Source: RGIG1828 sp045536915 (GTDB lineage Bacteria > Bacillota > Clostridia > UMGS1810). Taken from it: DNA of 5,266 nt. Made by a program: the position numbers and the translations under genes. The stretch lies in assembly GCA_045536915.1 (NCBI GenBank), contig JAZSOL010000254.1, positions 1 to 5,266 on the forward strand, written 5' to 3'. The stretch's first letter is position 1. Each line of letters begins with the position of its first letter. Below, one piece after another: positions 1 to 5,266 of this stretch. Below the pieces are notes generated by a model. The model was not told where the DNA came from and ran no database searches. It was given only the letters and a program-made list of their open reading frames with translations.

Positions 1-615
1 AAAAAATGCATAAAAAGGCTGATTGACTGTGTATTGGCGACATGTGGACTTATTCTCTTGTCGCCCTTATTTGTGATTCTTTGTTGTATAGTAAAGCTGG
101 ATTCTAAGGGCCCTGTTTTTTTTAGGCAGAAACGTCTCAAAGAAACAAAAAAGGAGTTTTATATTTTAAAATTTCGAACTATGAAAATTGATACTCCGCA
201 AAATGTGCCAACCAATCAACTGCAAAACCCGGAGGTTTACATAACACGAATGGGAAGGCTTTTGCGCAAATCATCTTTGGACGAGCTTCCACAGATGATA
301 AATATACTTGTCGGTGACATGTCAATTGTTGGGCCAAGACCTGCATTACCCAATCAGGAAAAGCTAATTACCCAAAGAGATAAATACGGTGCGAATGATA
401 TCAAACCCGGGCTAACCGGATGGGCGCAGGTGATGGGACGAGATGAACTTTCAGACGAGGAAAAGGCAGCATACGATGGAGAATATGTTGATAAAATAAG
501 CTTCCTGTTTGATGTTAAAATTTTTTTTACAACAGTTTTAAATGTACTTCGCGGCGATGGTATTGTTGAAGGTGCCATGAATAATACTAAAGACAAGGAG
601 ATTTTACATAAGTGA
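1..615 (+). CDS. Undecaprenyl-phosphate sugar-1-phosphate transferase (small monotopic PGT, PglC/WcaJ C-terminal type), 5' partial
   Basis: The enzyme should transfer a sugar-1-phosphate from a UDP-sugar to undecaprenyl phosphate at the inner membrane face, the first committed step of capsule, EPS or glycan assembly. The frame is open from base 1 (204 visible residues). The start lies just upstream, because the visible KRLIDCVLA already matches the usual N-terminus; probably under ten codons are missing. Visible features (numbered from the first codon) are a hydrophobic segment at about 7-32 broken by Ser-Pro at 21-22, as in the re-entrant membrane helix of PglC; KFRTM at 57-61; the catalytic Asp-Glu of SLDELPQ (D94, E95); GDMSIVGPRP at about 105-114; and KPGLTGWAQ at about 135-143. 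Length fits the family (~200 aa). It overlaps the next glycosyltransferase by 4 bases (GTGA), so the two are co-translated. The family is certain; the sugar donor cannot be read from sequence. The TTG at 34 is internal and not a believable start. Confidence 0.93.
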   Translation, partial: KKCIKRLIDCVLATCGLILLSPLFVILCCIVKLDSKGPVFFRQKRLKETKKEFYILKFRTMKIDTPQNVPTNQLQNPEVYITRMGRLLRKSSLDELPQMINILVGDMSIVGPRPALPNQEKLITQRDKYGANDIKPGLTGWAQVMGRDELSDEEKAAYDGEYVDKISFLFDVKIFFTTVLNVLRGDGIVEGAMNNTKDKEILHK

Positions 616-1715
616 AAAAAATATTGATTTTGTCTAATCATTTTATTAATATTCATCGCTTAAGGTTAGAACTGGTAGTAAGGTTGAAGATGGAGTATGA
701 AGTTTATATTGTCCTGCCTGAGGATGAGAATGATTTTTTCAAAAACCTTGGCTGTAATATAATTAAAACAAAAATTAACAGACACGGAATTAATCCTTTT
801 GAGGATTTAAGGCTTATGTTTAATTATTTCAAAACTATAAAAAAAGTTTCACCTGATGTGGTGCTTACATATACAGTTAAACCAAATGTATACGGCGGAA
901 TATGTTGTAAAATGCTAAATAAACCGGTTTTTCAGAATGTTACGGGGCTTGGGACCGCTATTAATGGCGGTGGACTTGTGCGAGTTATTCTTCTTGCTCT
1001 TTACAAGCTTGCTTTGAATAATAGTAAATGCATTTTTGTACAAAACGAAGATAATCTTAGTTTTCTTAAACAAAACAAAATCAAACCACTTTCTTACAGG
1101 AAGATTCCCGGCTCGGGAGTAAATCTGACCAAATATAACATTCTTGAGTATCCTCAAAATGATACAATTAATTTCCTCTTTATTGCAAGAGTTATGAAAT
1201 CAAAGGGAATTGACGAATTTATAAGTGCTGCACAGCATTTTAAAGGGCGTAATGTAAAATTTCATGTTTTGGGCTTTTGTGAGGAGGGATACGAGGAAAG
1301 ACTCAAACAACTTGATGATGACGGAGTGCTTATATATCATGGAATGGTTGATGATGTAATTGAATTCCACAAGATTGCCCATTGTACCATTAATCCGTCA
1401 TATCATGAAGGTATGTCCAATGTATTACTGGAAGCATCAGCATGTGCAAGGCCTTGTTTGTGTTCCAATATACCGGGGTGTAAAGAAATTGTTGAAGATG
1501 GTAAAAGCGGTTTTTTGTTCGAAGCGCAAAATAGCATGAGCCTTATAGAAGCGATTGATAAATTTTTATCTTTGTCCCGAGAAAAACAAAAAGAAATGGG
1601 TTTATACGCCCGCAGTAAAGTAGAGAGTGAGTTTAGCAGAGATATTGTTGTTAATGCATATATCGATGAAATAGAAAAAGCTTTGGAGAAAAGCAAGGAA
1701 AATGCTCGGATATAA
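612..1715 (+). CDS. Glycosyltransferase family 4 (GT-B fold), EPS/capsule type
   Basis: This is a cytoplasmic, probably membrane-associated retaining glycosyltransferase that would add a sugar from a nucleotide donor to the lipid-linked glycan begun by the preceding transferase. The 367 residues match the usual GT4 length. The N-terminal Rossmann half starts MKKILILSNH and carries TYTVKPNVYGG at about 86-96 and NVTGLGTA at about 109-116, typical of the Clostridia EPS subgroup often labelled galacturonosyl- or GalNAc-transferase-like. The donor half has IARVMKSKGI with R193 and K198 (phosphate-binding Arg/Lys), GFCEE at about 221-225, and the E-x7-E motif (E266 to E274 in EGMSNVLLE). The start is GTG at 612, with AAGGAG at 595-600, 11 bases upstream. 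The last nine residues (EKSKENARI) look unlike the family's usual ending at about DEIEKAL, and their DNA doubles as an epimerase relic in another frame, so the natural C-terminus may have been replaced. Donor and acceptor are unknown. Confidence 0.93.
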   Translation: MKKILILSNHFINIHRLRLELVVRLKMEYEVYIVLPEDENDFFKNLGCNIIKTKINRHGINPFEDLRLMFNYFKTIKKVSPDVVLTYTVKPNVYGGICCKMLNKPVFQNVTGLGTAINGGGLVRVILLALYKLALNNSKCIFVQNEDNLSFLKQNKIKPLSYRKIPGSGVNLTKYNILEYPQNDTINFLFIARVMKSKGIDEFISAAQHFKGRNVKFHVLGFCEEGYEERLKQLDDDGVLIYHGMVDDVIEFHKIAHCTINPSYHEGMSNVLLEASACARPCLCSNIPGCKEIVEDGKSGFLFEAQNSMSLIEAIDKFLSLSREKQKEMGLYARSKVESEFSRDIVVNAYIDEIEKALEKSKENARI

Positions 1716-1779
1716 TCCGCAATATGATTTCAATTCAGGGATAGAACTGGCTGTTGGCTGGTACAAGGAGAATTTATAA
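1690..1779 (+). pseudogene. 3' remnant of a sugar-nucleotide epimerase/dehydratase (NAD-dependent SDR) gene
   Basis: Reading from 1690 gives KARKMLGYNPQYDF, then a Ser-Gly-Ile-Glu-Leu stretch, and ends WYKENL before TAA at 1777-1779. This is the usual C-terminus of extended SDR epimerases (UDP-glucuronate, UDP-GlcNAc or UDP-glucose 4-epimerase class), where K(A/L)LGY-P-(Y)-(D)...G(I/L)..A..WYK(E/K)NL is the typical ending. Only about 29 of the expected 310-350 codons remain. The frame is closed upstream by TAG at 1672-1674, and the NAD-binding GxxGxxG and YxxxK parts are absent. The first 26 bases overlap the glycosyltransferase 3' end in another frame. ATG at 1702 lies within it, but the purine-rich AAGGAA only 2 bases upstream is too close to act as a ribosome site, so I do not call a functional small gene. 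It is probably a deletion or recombination scar in the polysaccharide cluster. Assignment rests on remembered family pattern; an exact enzyme is not claimed. Confidence 0.68.
1765..1770 (+). promoter_or_regulatory. Ribosome binding site of the PepD-like gene, inside the epimerase remnant
   Basis: AAGGAG stands 12 bases before ATG 1783, a slightly long spacing. It lies within the Lys-Glu codons near the end of the epimerase relic. The surviving relic therefore supplies the translation signal of the downstream gene. Confidence 0.7.
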
Positions 1780-1782
1780 TAT

Positions 1783-3204
1783 ATGATTTACAACAGAGTT
1801 TTTGAGATTTTTGAAGAGATAAGTGCAATACCCAGAGGTTCGGGCAATATGTCACAAATCAGCAGATATTGTGTTGAAACCGCAAAAAGACTCAATATGA
1901 AATTTTTTTCCGACCAGGTAGGAAATGTTATTATTTATAAGCCTGCGCCGCGTGGATATGAAGAAAACAAGCCTGTTATCCTGCAGGGGCATATAGATAT
2001 GGTGTGCCAAAAAACCAATGACACACAAATTGATTTTAAAAAAGACGGAATAAGTATTTTTCAAGACGGTGATTTTATTAAAGCGCACGGAACAACTCTA
2101 GGTGCAGATAACGGGATTGCTGTTGCAATGATTATGGCGATTCTGGAAAGTGATGATATAATGCATCCACCCATAGAAGCGGTTTTTACGGCGGATGAAG
2201 AAATTGGTATGATAGGAGCAGGTAAGCTTGACTTTTCACGTGTCAGCGCAAAAAGAATGATTAATCTTGATGCAGAATCACCCGATGTAATCACAGTATC
2301 CTGTGCCGGTGGGTGTGATGTCGTCTTGAAAATGCCGATTGTAAGAGAAAAGTGTGAAGGTACACGGGTGAAAATTATACTATCGGGTTTGCAGGGTGGC
2401 CACTCGGGTATTGAAATTGATAAAGGAAGAGTAAATGCCATAAAGCTTATAGGCACCTTCTTGAAAAAGTTGAAAAAAGATATTGGATTCAATCTTATTA
2501 TTATTTCAGGCGGTGAAAAGCGAAATGCTATTCCAACTCAGTGCTGCGCTGAGCTCTTGGTGGAGAATTACAACCTATTTGAACACTTGTTTGAAAAATT
2601 GGCAAATGATACTGAAAAAGAGCTTCGGTGTCTTGAACCGGGACTCTGCATAACTGCAGAAAAACTTGATGAAAACACCTTTTCAGTATTATCGTATGAA
2701 ACATCAGAAAAGCTTATAAATTCCATAATTTGTGCTCCTGATGGAGTTCAATCTATGAGCGCAGACGTTAAAGGATTAGTTGAAACTTCACTTAATCTTG
2801 GAGTTATATCGACCTACGAGAAGAATGCAGAGCTTGCTTTTTTACTTCGTGGAAACAAGACAAGTTCGCTTAATGATTTGATTTTAAAACTTGAAGCATA
2901 TTCGTCTCTTACCGGATGTGTATGTGATATGTACGGCTTTTATCCGCCGTGGGAATATAAAAATAACTCTGAGTTAAGGCAAAGCTACAAGGATGTTTAT
3001 AAGACGAAATATGGCGCTGAACCATTGGAAGAAGCTATTCATGCAGGTATGGAGTGCGGTGTGTTTGCTGAAAATATAGAGGATTTTGACTGTATTTCCT
3101 TTGGTCCTGTAATGCACGACATTCATACGGTAAATGAACGTTTGAGCATATCTTCGGTAAAAGATACAACAGAGCTTCTGGTAAATCTTTTGAATAAACT
3201 GTAA
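1783..3204 (+). CDS. pepD: Aminoacyl-histidine dipeptidase, PepD-like (peptidase family M20C)
   Basis: This is a cytoplasmic di-zinc dipeptidase that hydrolyses Xaa-His dipeptides such as carnosine and other unblocked dipeptides; no signal peptide is present. At 473 residues it is full length for the family. Metal and catalytic motifs are in order: GHIDMV (H70 ligand, D72 catalytic), GADNG (D109 bridging ligand), DEEIG (E139 general base, E140 ligand), NLDAE (D163 ligand), and H448 in IHTVNERLS as the last ligand. Residues 70 to 163 run at a constant offset of 10 from the E. coli PepD ligands as I remember them. The insert/lid domain starts around GGHSG (H207). HAGMECG at 420-426 is a family signature. 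The ATG follows AAGGAG at 1765-1770. It lies 67 bases after the glycosyltransferase on the same strand, with no clear promoter between, so read-through from the polysaccharide genes is possible, but a housekeeping peptide-salvage role is more likely than a role in glycan synthesis. Confidence 0.95.
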   Translation: MIYNRVFEIFEEISAIPRGSGNMSQISRYCVETAKRLNMKFFSDQVGNVIIYKPAPRGYEENKPVILQGHIDMVCQKTNDTQIDFKKDGISIFQDGDFIKAHGTTLGADNGIAVAMIMAILESDDIMHPPIEAVFTADEEIGMIGAGKLDFSRVSAKRMINLDAESPDVITVSCAGGCDVVLKMPIVREKCEGTRVKIILSGLQGGHSGIEIDKGRVNAIKLIGTFLKKLKKDIGFNLIIISGGEKRNAIPTQCCAELLVENYNLFEHLFEKLANDTEKELRCLEPGLCITAEKLDENTFSVLSYETSEKLINSIICAPDGVQSMSADVKGLVETSLNLGVISTYEKNAELAFLLRGNKTSSLNDLILKLEAYSSLTGCVCDMYGFYPPWEYKNNSELRQSYKDVYKTKYGAEPLEEAIHAGMECGVFAENIEDFDCISFGPVMHDIHTVNERLSISSVKDTTELLVNLLNKL

Positions 3205-3232
3205 AAAAAGAGCCGTTTTTTCGGCTCTTTTT
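3205..3232. terminator. Bidirectional intrinsic terminator between convergent genes
   Basis: A perfect 11-bp inverted repeat pairs AAAAAGAGCCG (3205-3215) with CGGCTCTTTTT (3222-3232) around a six-T loop. The GC core GAGCCG/CGGCTC is followed by a T run on both strands: five T on +, and on - the complement of A3203-A3209. The left arm begins directly after the pepD stop, and the right arm reaches into the stop codon of the AraC-type gene, so one hairpin can serve both genes. Confidence 0.92.
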
Positions 3233-3986
3233 AAGATTTTCTTTCGTTTTTAGGTGCAAAACCATACACATTCTTAAATGCGCGCGAGAATGAAAAGCAA
3301 TCGTCGTATCCAACAAGCTGACTGACTTCACTTACATTATAACCAACATGTAAAAAATGACGGGCTTCACGCATACGTTTTTCTATAATATATTTTTGTA
3401 ATGTCAAATTATATTTCCGCTTGAATAGTTTTGTTAAATAATTTTTATCAATTCCAATCTGTCCTGCTATTTTGGCGACAGATATTTTTTTTGAGTAATC
3501 TGAATCAACAATATTTTTGGCAGTTTCTGCATATGATTTATTAGTTTCTGTGTATAAAATTTCGCATAAAAGTTCCATAACTTTAAGGGCAATATATTCT
3601 TCGCACATATCGCCGTAATCCTCTGCGTATTGCATATCATCAAAAAGATGACCGGAAATTTTCATAACTCTTTTTTCGGTGTTATTAAGTTTATCAGCGT
3701 ATTCTCCGGAAAAACCAACCCATTTATATTGCCACGGTTCCTTTGTATCAGCTATATATTCGTAAAGCTCGTCGGGACGAATAATAAAAATTTCATTTTC
3801 TTTTACTTCGTATGTTTGTCCGCCCGTTTTAAAAACCCCTTTTCCGGATACAATATAATGAATAAGCCAGAATCGCCGTATGCCTTTGCTGCTATGACCG
3901 GGTGCACATGTTTGGCGACCGCAAACATGAGGGTTTATAAAGTTGATATTTTTATTTCGTAAATAAATATTATATCTTTCAGACAA
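3231..3986 (-). CDS. AraC-family transcriptional regulator with N-terminal cupin sensor domain
   Basis: This DNA-binding regulator of about 251 residues has the usual two-part layout. The N-terminal AraC-binding (cupin) domain spans about 20-95, with CAPGHSS at 27-33, LIHYIVSGKG at 41-50, IIRPDELYEY at about 68-77 and KWVGFSG at 88-94. This pattern is common in Firmicutes regulators of sugar-use genes. The C-terminal domain has two helix-turn-helix motifs, about 168-189 (VAKIAGQIGIDKNYLTKLFK) and about 217-239 (VSEVSQLVGYDDCFSFSRAF), ending FKNVYGFAPKNERKS where most relatives have a SPxxYR-type ending. I prefer TTG at 3986 as start because AGGTG (3997-3993) sits 6 bases before it; the in-frame GTG at 3995-3993 is part of that ribosome site. 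The gene is divergent from pgi with abutting promoters, so autoregulation and control of pgi are plausible but unproven. The ligand is unknown, presumably a sugar or sugar phosphate. Confidence 0.92.
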   Translation of the reverse strand: MSERYNIYLRNKNINFINPHVCGRQTCAPGHSSKGIRRFWLIHYIVSGKGVFKTGGQTYEVKENEIFIIRPDELYEYIADTKEPWQYKWVGFSGEYADKLNNTEKRVMKISGHLFDDMQYAEDYGDMCEEYIALKVMELLCEILYTETNKSYAETAKNIVDSDYSKKISVAKIAGQIGIDKNYLTKLFKRKYNLTLQKYIIEKRMREARHFLHVGYNVSEVSQLVGYDDCFSFSRAFKNVYGFAPKNERKS

Positions 3987-3992
3987 AATGAG

Positions 3993-3997
3993 CACCT
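3993..3997 (-). promoter_or_regulatory. Ribosome binding site deciding the start of the AraC-type gene
   Basis: On the - strand AGGTG is followed by six bases and TTG (3986-3984). Taking the GTG at 3995 as start instead would leave only a poor AAGG three bases upstream. TTG is therefore the better start, by inference from spacing alone. Confidence 0.5.
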
Positions 3998-4021
3998 GCC
4001 TTATATTTAACTTTTATATGT

Positions 4022-4051
4022 ATTTTATCATAATTAAAACGGATTTTGCAA
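4022..4051 (-). promoter_or_regulatory. Predicted sigma-A promoter of the AraC-type regulator
   Basis: On the - strand TTGCAA (4051-4046) is separated by 18 bases from TAAAAT (4027-4022). The TAAAAT is preceded by TGA, giving an extended -10. Transcription would start near 4015, leaving a leader of about 30 bases that holds the AGGTG ribosome site. Confidence 0.6.
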
Positions 4052-4201
4052 TAGACATTGGCTGCGTAATTTATTTATACTTTAACTGATAAAGATAAAA
4101 CAAGCCTAAAACCGCATGATTTGAATAATGCTACAGAATATGGAATAAAATAACATTACGGATTATGACATAAAATAAACAGATTTTGTTAAATGATTTT
4201 G
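4039..4201 (+). repeat. Recurring GATTWTG element, candidate operator sites of the AraC-type regulator
   Basis: GATTTTG occurs at 4042-4048, 4182-4188 and 4195-4201, and GATTATG at 4161-4167. The first and second copies share a longer match, ACGGATT-TG (4039-4048 and 4158-4167). The copies at 4161 and 4182 lie exactly 21 bases apart in the same orientation, with CRGATTWTG shared, the head-to-tail spacing known for AraC half-sites. The first copy overlaps the -35 boxes of both divergent promoters. The region is AT-rich, so chance repeats are a real alternative; function is inference only. Confidence 0.3.
4052..4081 (+). promoter_or_regulatory. Predicted sigma-A promoter of pgi
   Basis: TAGACA (4052-4057, one mismatch to TTGACA), an 18-base spacer and TATACT (4076-4081, one mismatch to TATAAT) fit a housekeeping promoter. 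Initiation near 4088 would give a leader of about 125 bases before the isomerase start, longer than translation needs. A short dyad CTTTA/TAAAG (4080-4084 and 4090-4094) overlaps the -10 and start region. The -35 box directly abuts that of the divergent regulator promoter. A weaker alternative is TTGAAT (4121-4126) with TAAAAT (4146-4151) at 19 bases. Confidence 0.55.
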
Positions 4202-4207
4202 GAGGTG
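4201..4207 (+). promoter_or_regulatory. Strong ribosome binding site of pgi
   Basis: GGAGGTG is a long match to the 16S rRNA tail and sits five T residues before ATG 4213. It supports that start and suggests high translation. It also overlaps the last base of the fourth GATTWTG copy. Confidence 0.85.
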
Positions 4208-4212
4208 TTTTT

Positions 4213-5266
4213 ATGCTTAAAGTGGATCTGAGTAAATTGAATGATTTTATCTCCGTAAATGAAATTCTTGATATGCAATACGAAATAACAAAAGCGCATA
4301 CAATTCTTTCAAACAAAACCGGTGCCGGAAATGATTTTATAGGTTGGTTGGATTTACCGGTTTCTTATGATAAAAAAGAGATTGAAAGAATTAAAACAAC
4401 CGCAGAACGAATACAAAAAAGTTCAGACGTTCTTATTGTAATCGGAATAGGTGGGTCTTATCTTGGAGCCAAAGCTGCTGTTGATATGCTTGGTAACAGA
4501 ATGAACAATACGGAAATTCTTTTCGCAGGTAATTCAATTAGTTCAAATTATTTGAGCGGAATAATAAATTACGTAAAAGACAAAGAATTTTCGGTTAATG
4601 TTATATCAAAATCAGGCACAACAACAGAACCGGCAATTGCATTTCGTTTTCTTAAGGAACTTCTCGAACAAAAATATGGTAAGCAGGGAGCTGGAGAAAG
4701 AATATATGTAACTACGGACAAATGTCGGGGAGCAATAAGGCAACTTGCTGATAAAGAAGGTTACGAAACCTTTGTTATACCGGATGATATTGGGGGCAGA
4801 TATTCTGTTCTTACACCGGTGGGGTTGTTGCCTATTGCGGTTTGTGGTGCCGATATTGAAAAAATCCTGTGCGGTGCTGCAGATGCGTATACGTGTTTTC
4901 TTGATGATAACATATCAGGCAATGAATGCTATAAATATGCCGCGTGCCGTAATATCCTATACAGAAAGGGAAAAACCATAGAAGTGCTTACAAACTTTGA
5001 ACCTGAGCTTGTTTATTTTTCGGAATGGTGGAAACAGCTTTACGGTGAAAGTGAAGGAAAAGACGGGAAAGGCATTTTCCCTGCATCGGCAACCTTTTCT
5101 ACTGACCTTCATTCGATAGGACAGTATATGCAGGATGGAATGAGAAACCTATTTGAAACAGTTTTGAATGTAGAAAAACCAAAAGTAGATATGATAATAA
5201 AAGAGGATGAAGATAACTTTGATAACCTCAATTATCTTGCAGGAAAAAGTGTGGACTATGTAAATC
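4213..5266 (+). CDS. pgi: Glucose-6-phosphate isomerase, 3' partial
   Basis: This cytoplasmic glycolytic enzyme interconverts glucose 6-phosphate and fructose 6-phosphate. Fructose 6-phosphate also feeds amino-sugar and polysaccharide precursor synthesis. The window holds 351 codons of an expected ~450 and ends inside the gene without a stop. Visible motifs are VIGIGGSYLGA at about 76-86; SKSGTTTEP at 132-140 (sugar-phosphate binding loop); PDDIGGRYSVLTPVG at 190-204, the first PGI signature with R196; QLYGESEGKDGKG at 275-287, with E279 the likely catalytic base; and STDLHSIGQ at 296-304, with H300 the likely ring-opening histidine. The second signature with the C-terminal catalytic lysine lies beyond the window. 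The form is the short bacterial (Bacillus/Clostridia) type. ATG 4213 follows GGAGGTG. The neighbouring divergent AraC-type regulator may control it. No frameshift is seen in the visible part. Confidence 0.95.
   Translation, partial: MLKVDLSKLNDFISVNEILDMQYEITKAHTILSNKTGAGNDFIGWLDLPVSYDKKEIERIKTTAERIQKSSDVLIVIGIGGSYLGAKAAVDMLGNRMNNTEILFAGNSISSNYLSGIINYVKDKEFSVNVISKSGTTTEPAIAFRFLKELLEQKYGKQGAGERIYVTTDKCRGAIRQLADKEGYETFVIPDDIGGRYSVLTPVGLLPIAVCGADIEKILCGAADAYTCFLDDNISGNECYKYAACRNILYRKGKTIEVLTNFEPELVYFSEWWKQLYGESEGKDGKGIFPASATFSTDLHSIGQYMQDGMRNLFETVLNVEKPKVDMIIKEDEDNFDNLNYLAGKSVDYVN

Noticed and set aside
6..26. ATG at position 6 as a possible start of the first gene
   Set aside because: It reads only six codons to TGA in a frame different from the sugar transferase. 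The transferase frame is open from base 1, so its start is upstream of the window.
354..656. 100-codon open frame on the - strand opposite the sugar transferase
   Set aside because: It lies antisense within a well-matched gene, has no convincing domain or ribosome site, and its residues follow the reverse reading of conserved codons.
2061..2492. 143-codon open frame on the - strand inside the dipeptidase gene
   Set aside because: It is antisense to the most conserved catalytic part of PepD, with no recognisable family or promoter; a shadow frame.
3035..3331. - strand open frame crossing the terminator and the ends of pepD and the AraC-type gene
   Set aside because: It would run through the strong bidirectional hairpin and overlaps two certain genes in wrong frames.
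3630..3962. 110-codon + strand open frame opposite the AraC-type gene
   Set aside because: It mirrors the cupin domain coding sequence and shows no domain or supported start.
4128..4148. Tiny ATG-CTA-CAG-AAT-ATG-GAA-TAA frame in the pgi leader as a leader peptide
   Set aside because: It has only six codons, no ribosome binding site and no regulatory codon run.
4131..4316. 61-codon - strand open frame covering the pgi leader and start
   Set aside because: It overlaps the pgi start and strong ribosome site on the opposite strand and resembles no known protein; AT-rich sequence readily gives such frames.
4745..4981. 78-codon + strand open frame inside pgi
   Set aside because: It is an alternate frame of pgi over the GGRYS signature region. 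The pgi frame itself is intact and recognisable through the whole stretch.
1..5266. CRISPR array, tRNA/rRNA genes, insertion sequence, or a novel defence system
   Set aside because: No regularly spaced repeats, no tRNA-like clover sequence, no transposase or terminal inverted repeats, and all large open frames belong to well-known families.

Overview
The window looks like chromosomal DNA of a low-GC Gram-positive bacterium, most likely a gut-type member of the Clostridia. The evidence is AT-rich composition, strong AAGGAG or GGAGGTG ribosome binding sites, a GTG and a probable TTG start, and protein sequences close in style to Clostridia homologues. No species can be named from the sequence alone.

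Bases 1-1779 are the tail end of an extracellular-polysaccharide (capsule/EPS) gene cluster on the + strand. It contains a membrane-bound sugar-1-phosphate transferase (5' end cut by the window), a family-4 glycosyltransferase overlapping it by 4 bases, and a short fossil of a sugar-nucleotide epimerase gene. Only the last ~29 codons of the epimerase survive. They begin inside the glycosyltransferase 3' end in another frame and stop 3 bases before the next gene. The first two genes would act in sequence: the transferase loads the first sugar phosphate onto undecaprenyl phosphate, and the glycosyltransferase adds a further sugar on the cytoplasmic face.

Bases 1783-3204 encode a complete M20-family aminoacyl-histidine dipeptidase (PepD-like), on the same strand and with its ribosome binding site embedded in the epimerase remnant. 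A perfect 11-bp hairpin (3205-3232) ends this unit. It also serves the convergent gene on the - strand, an AraC-family regulator with an N-terminal cupin-type sensor domain (3231-3986).

Bases 3987-4212 form a divergent control region. Good sigma-A-type promoters for the regulator (-) and for glucose-6-phosphate isomerase (+) stand back to back with abutting -35 boxes, and a repeated CRGATTWTG-type element may be an operator. The isomerase (pgi) starts at 4213 and runs off the window with its last ~100 codons missing.

I see no CRISPR array, tRNA, rRNA, transposase or clear new system. The points most worth a second look are the epimerase fossil at the edge of the polysaccharide cluster and the AraC-pgi divergent control region.
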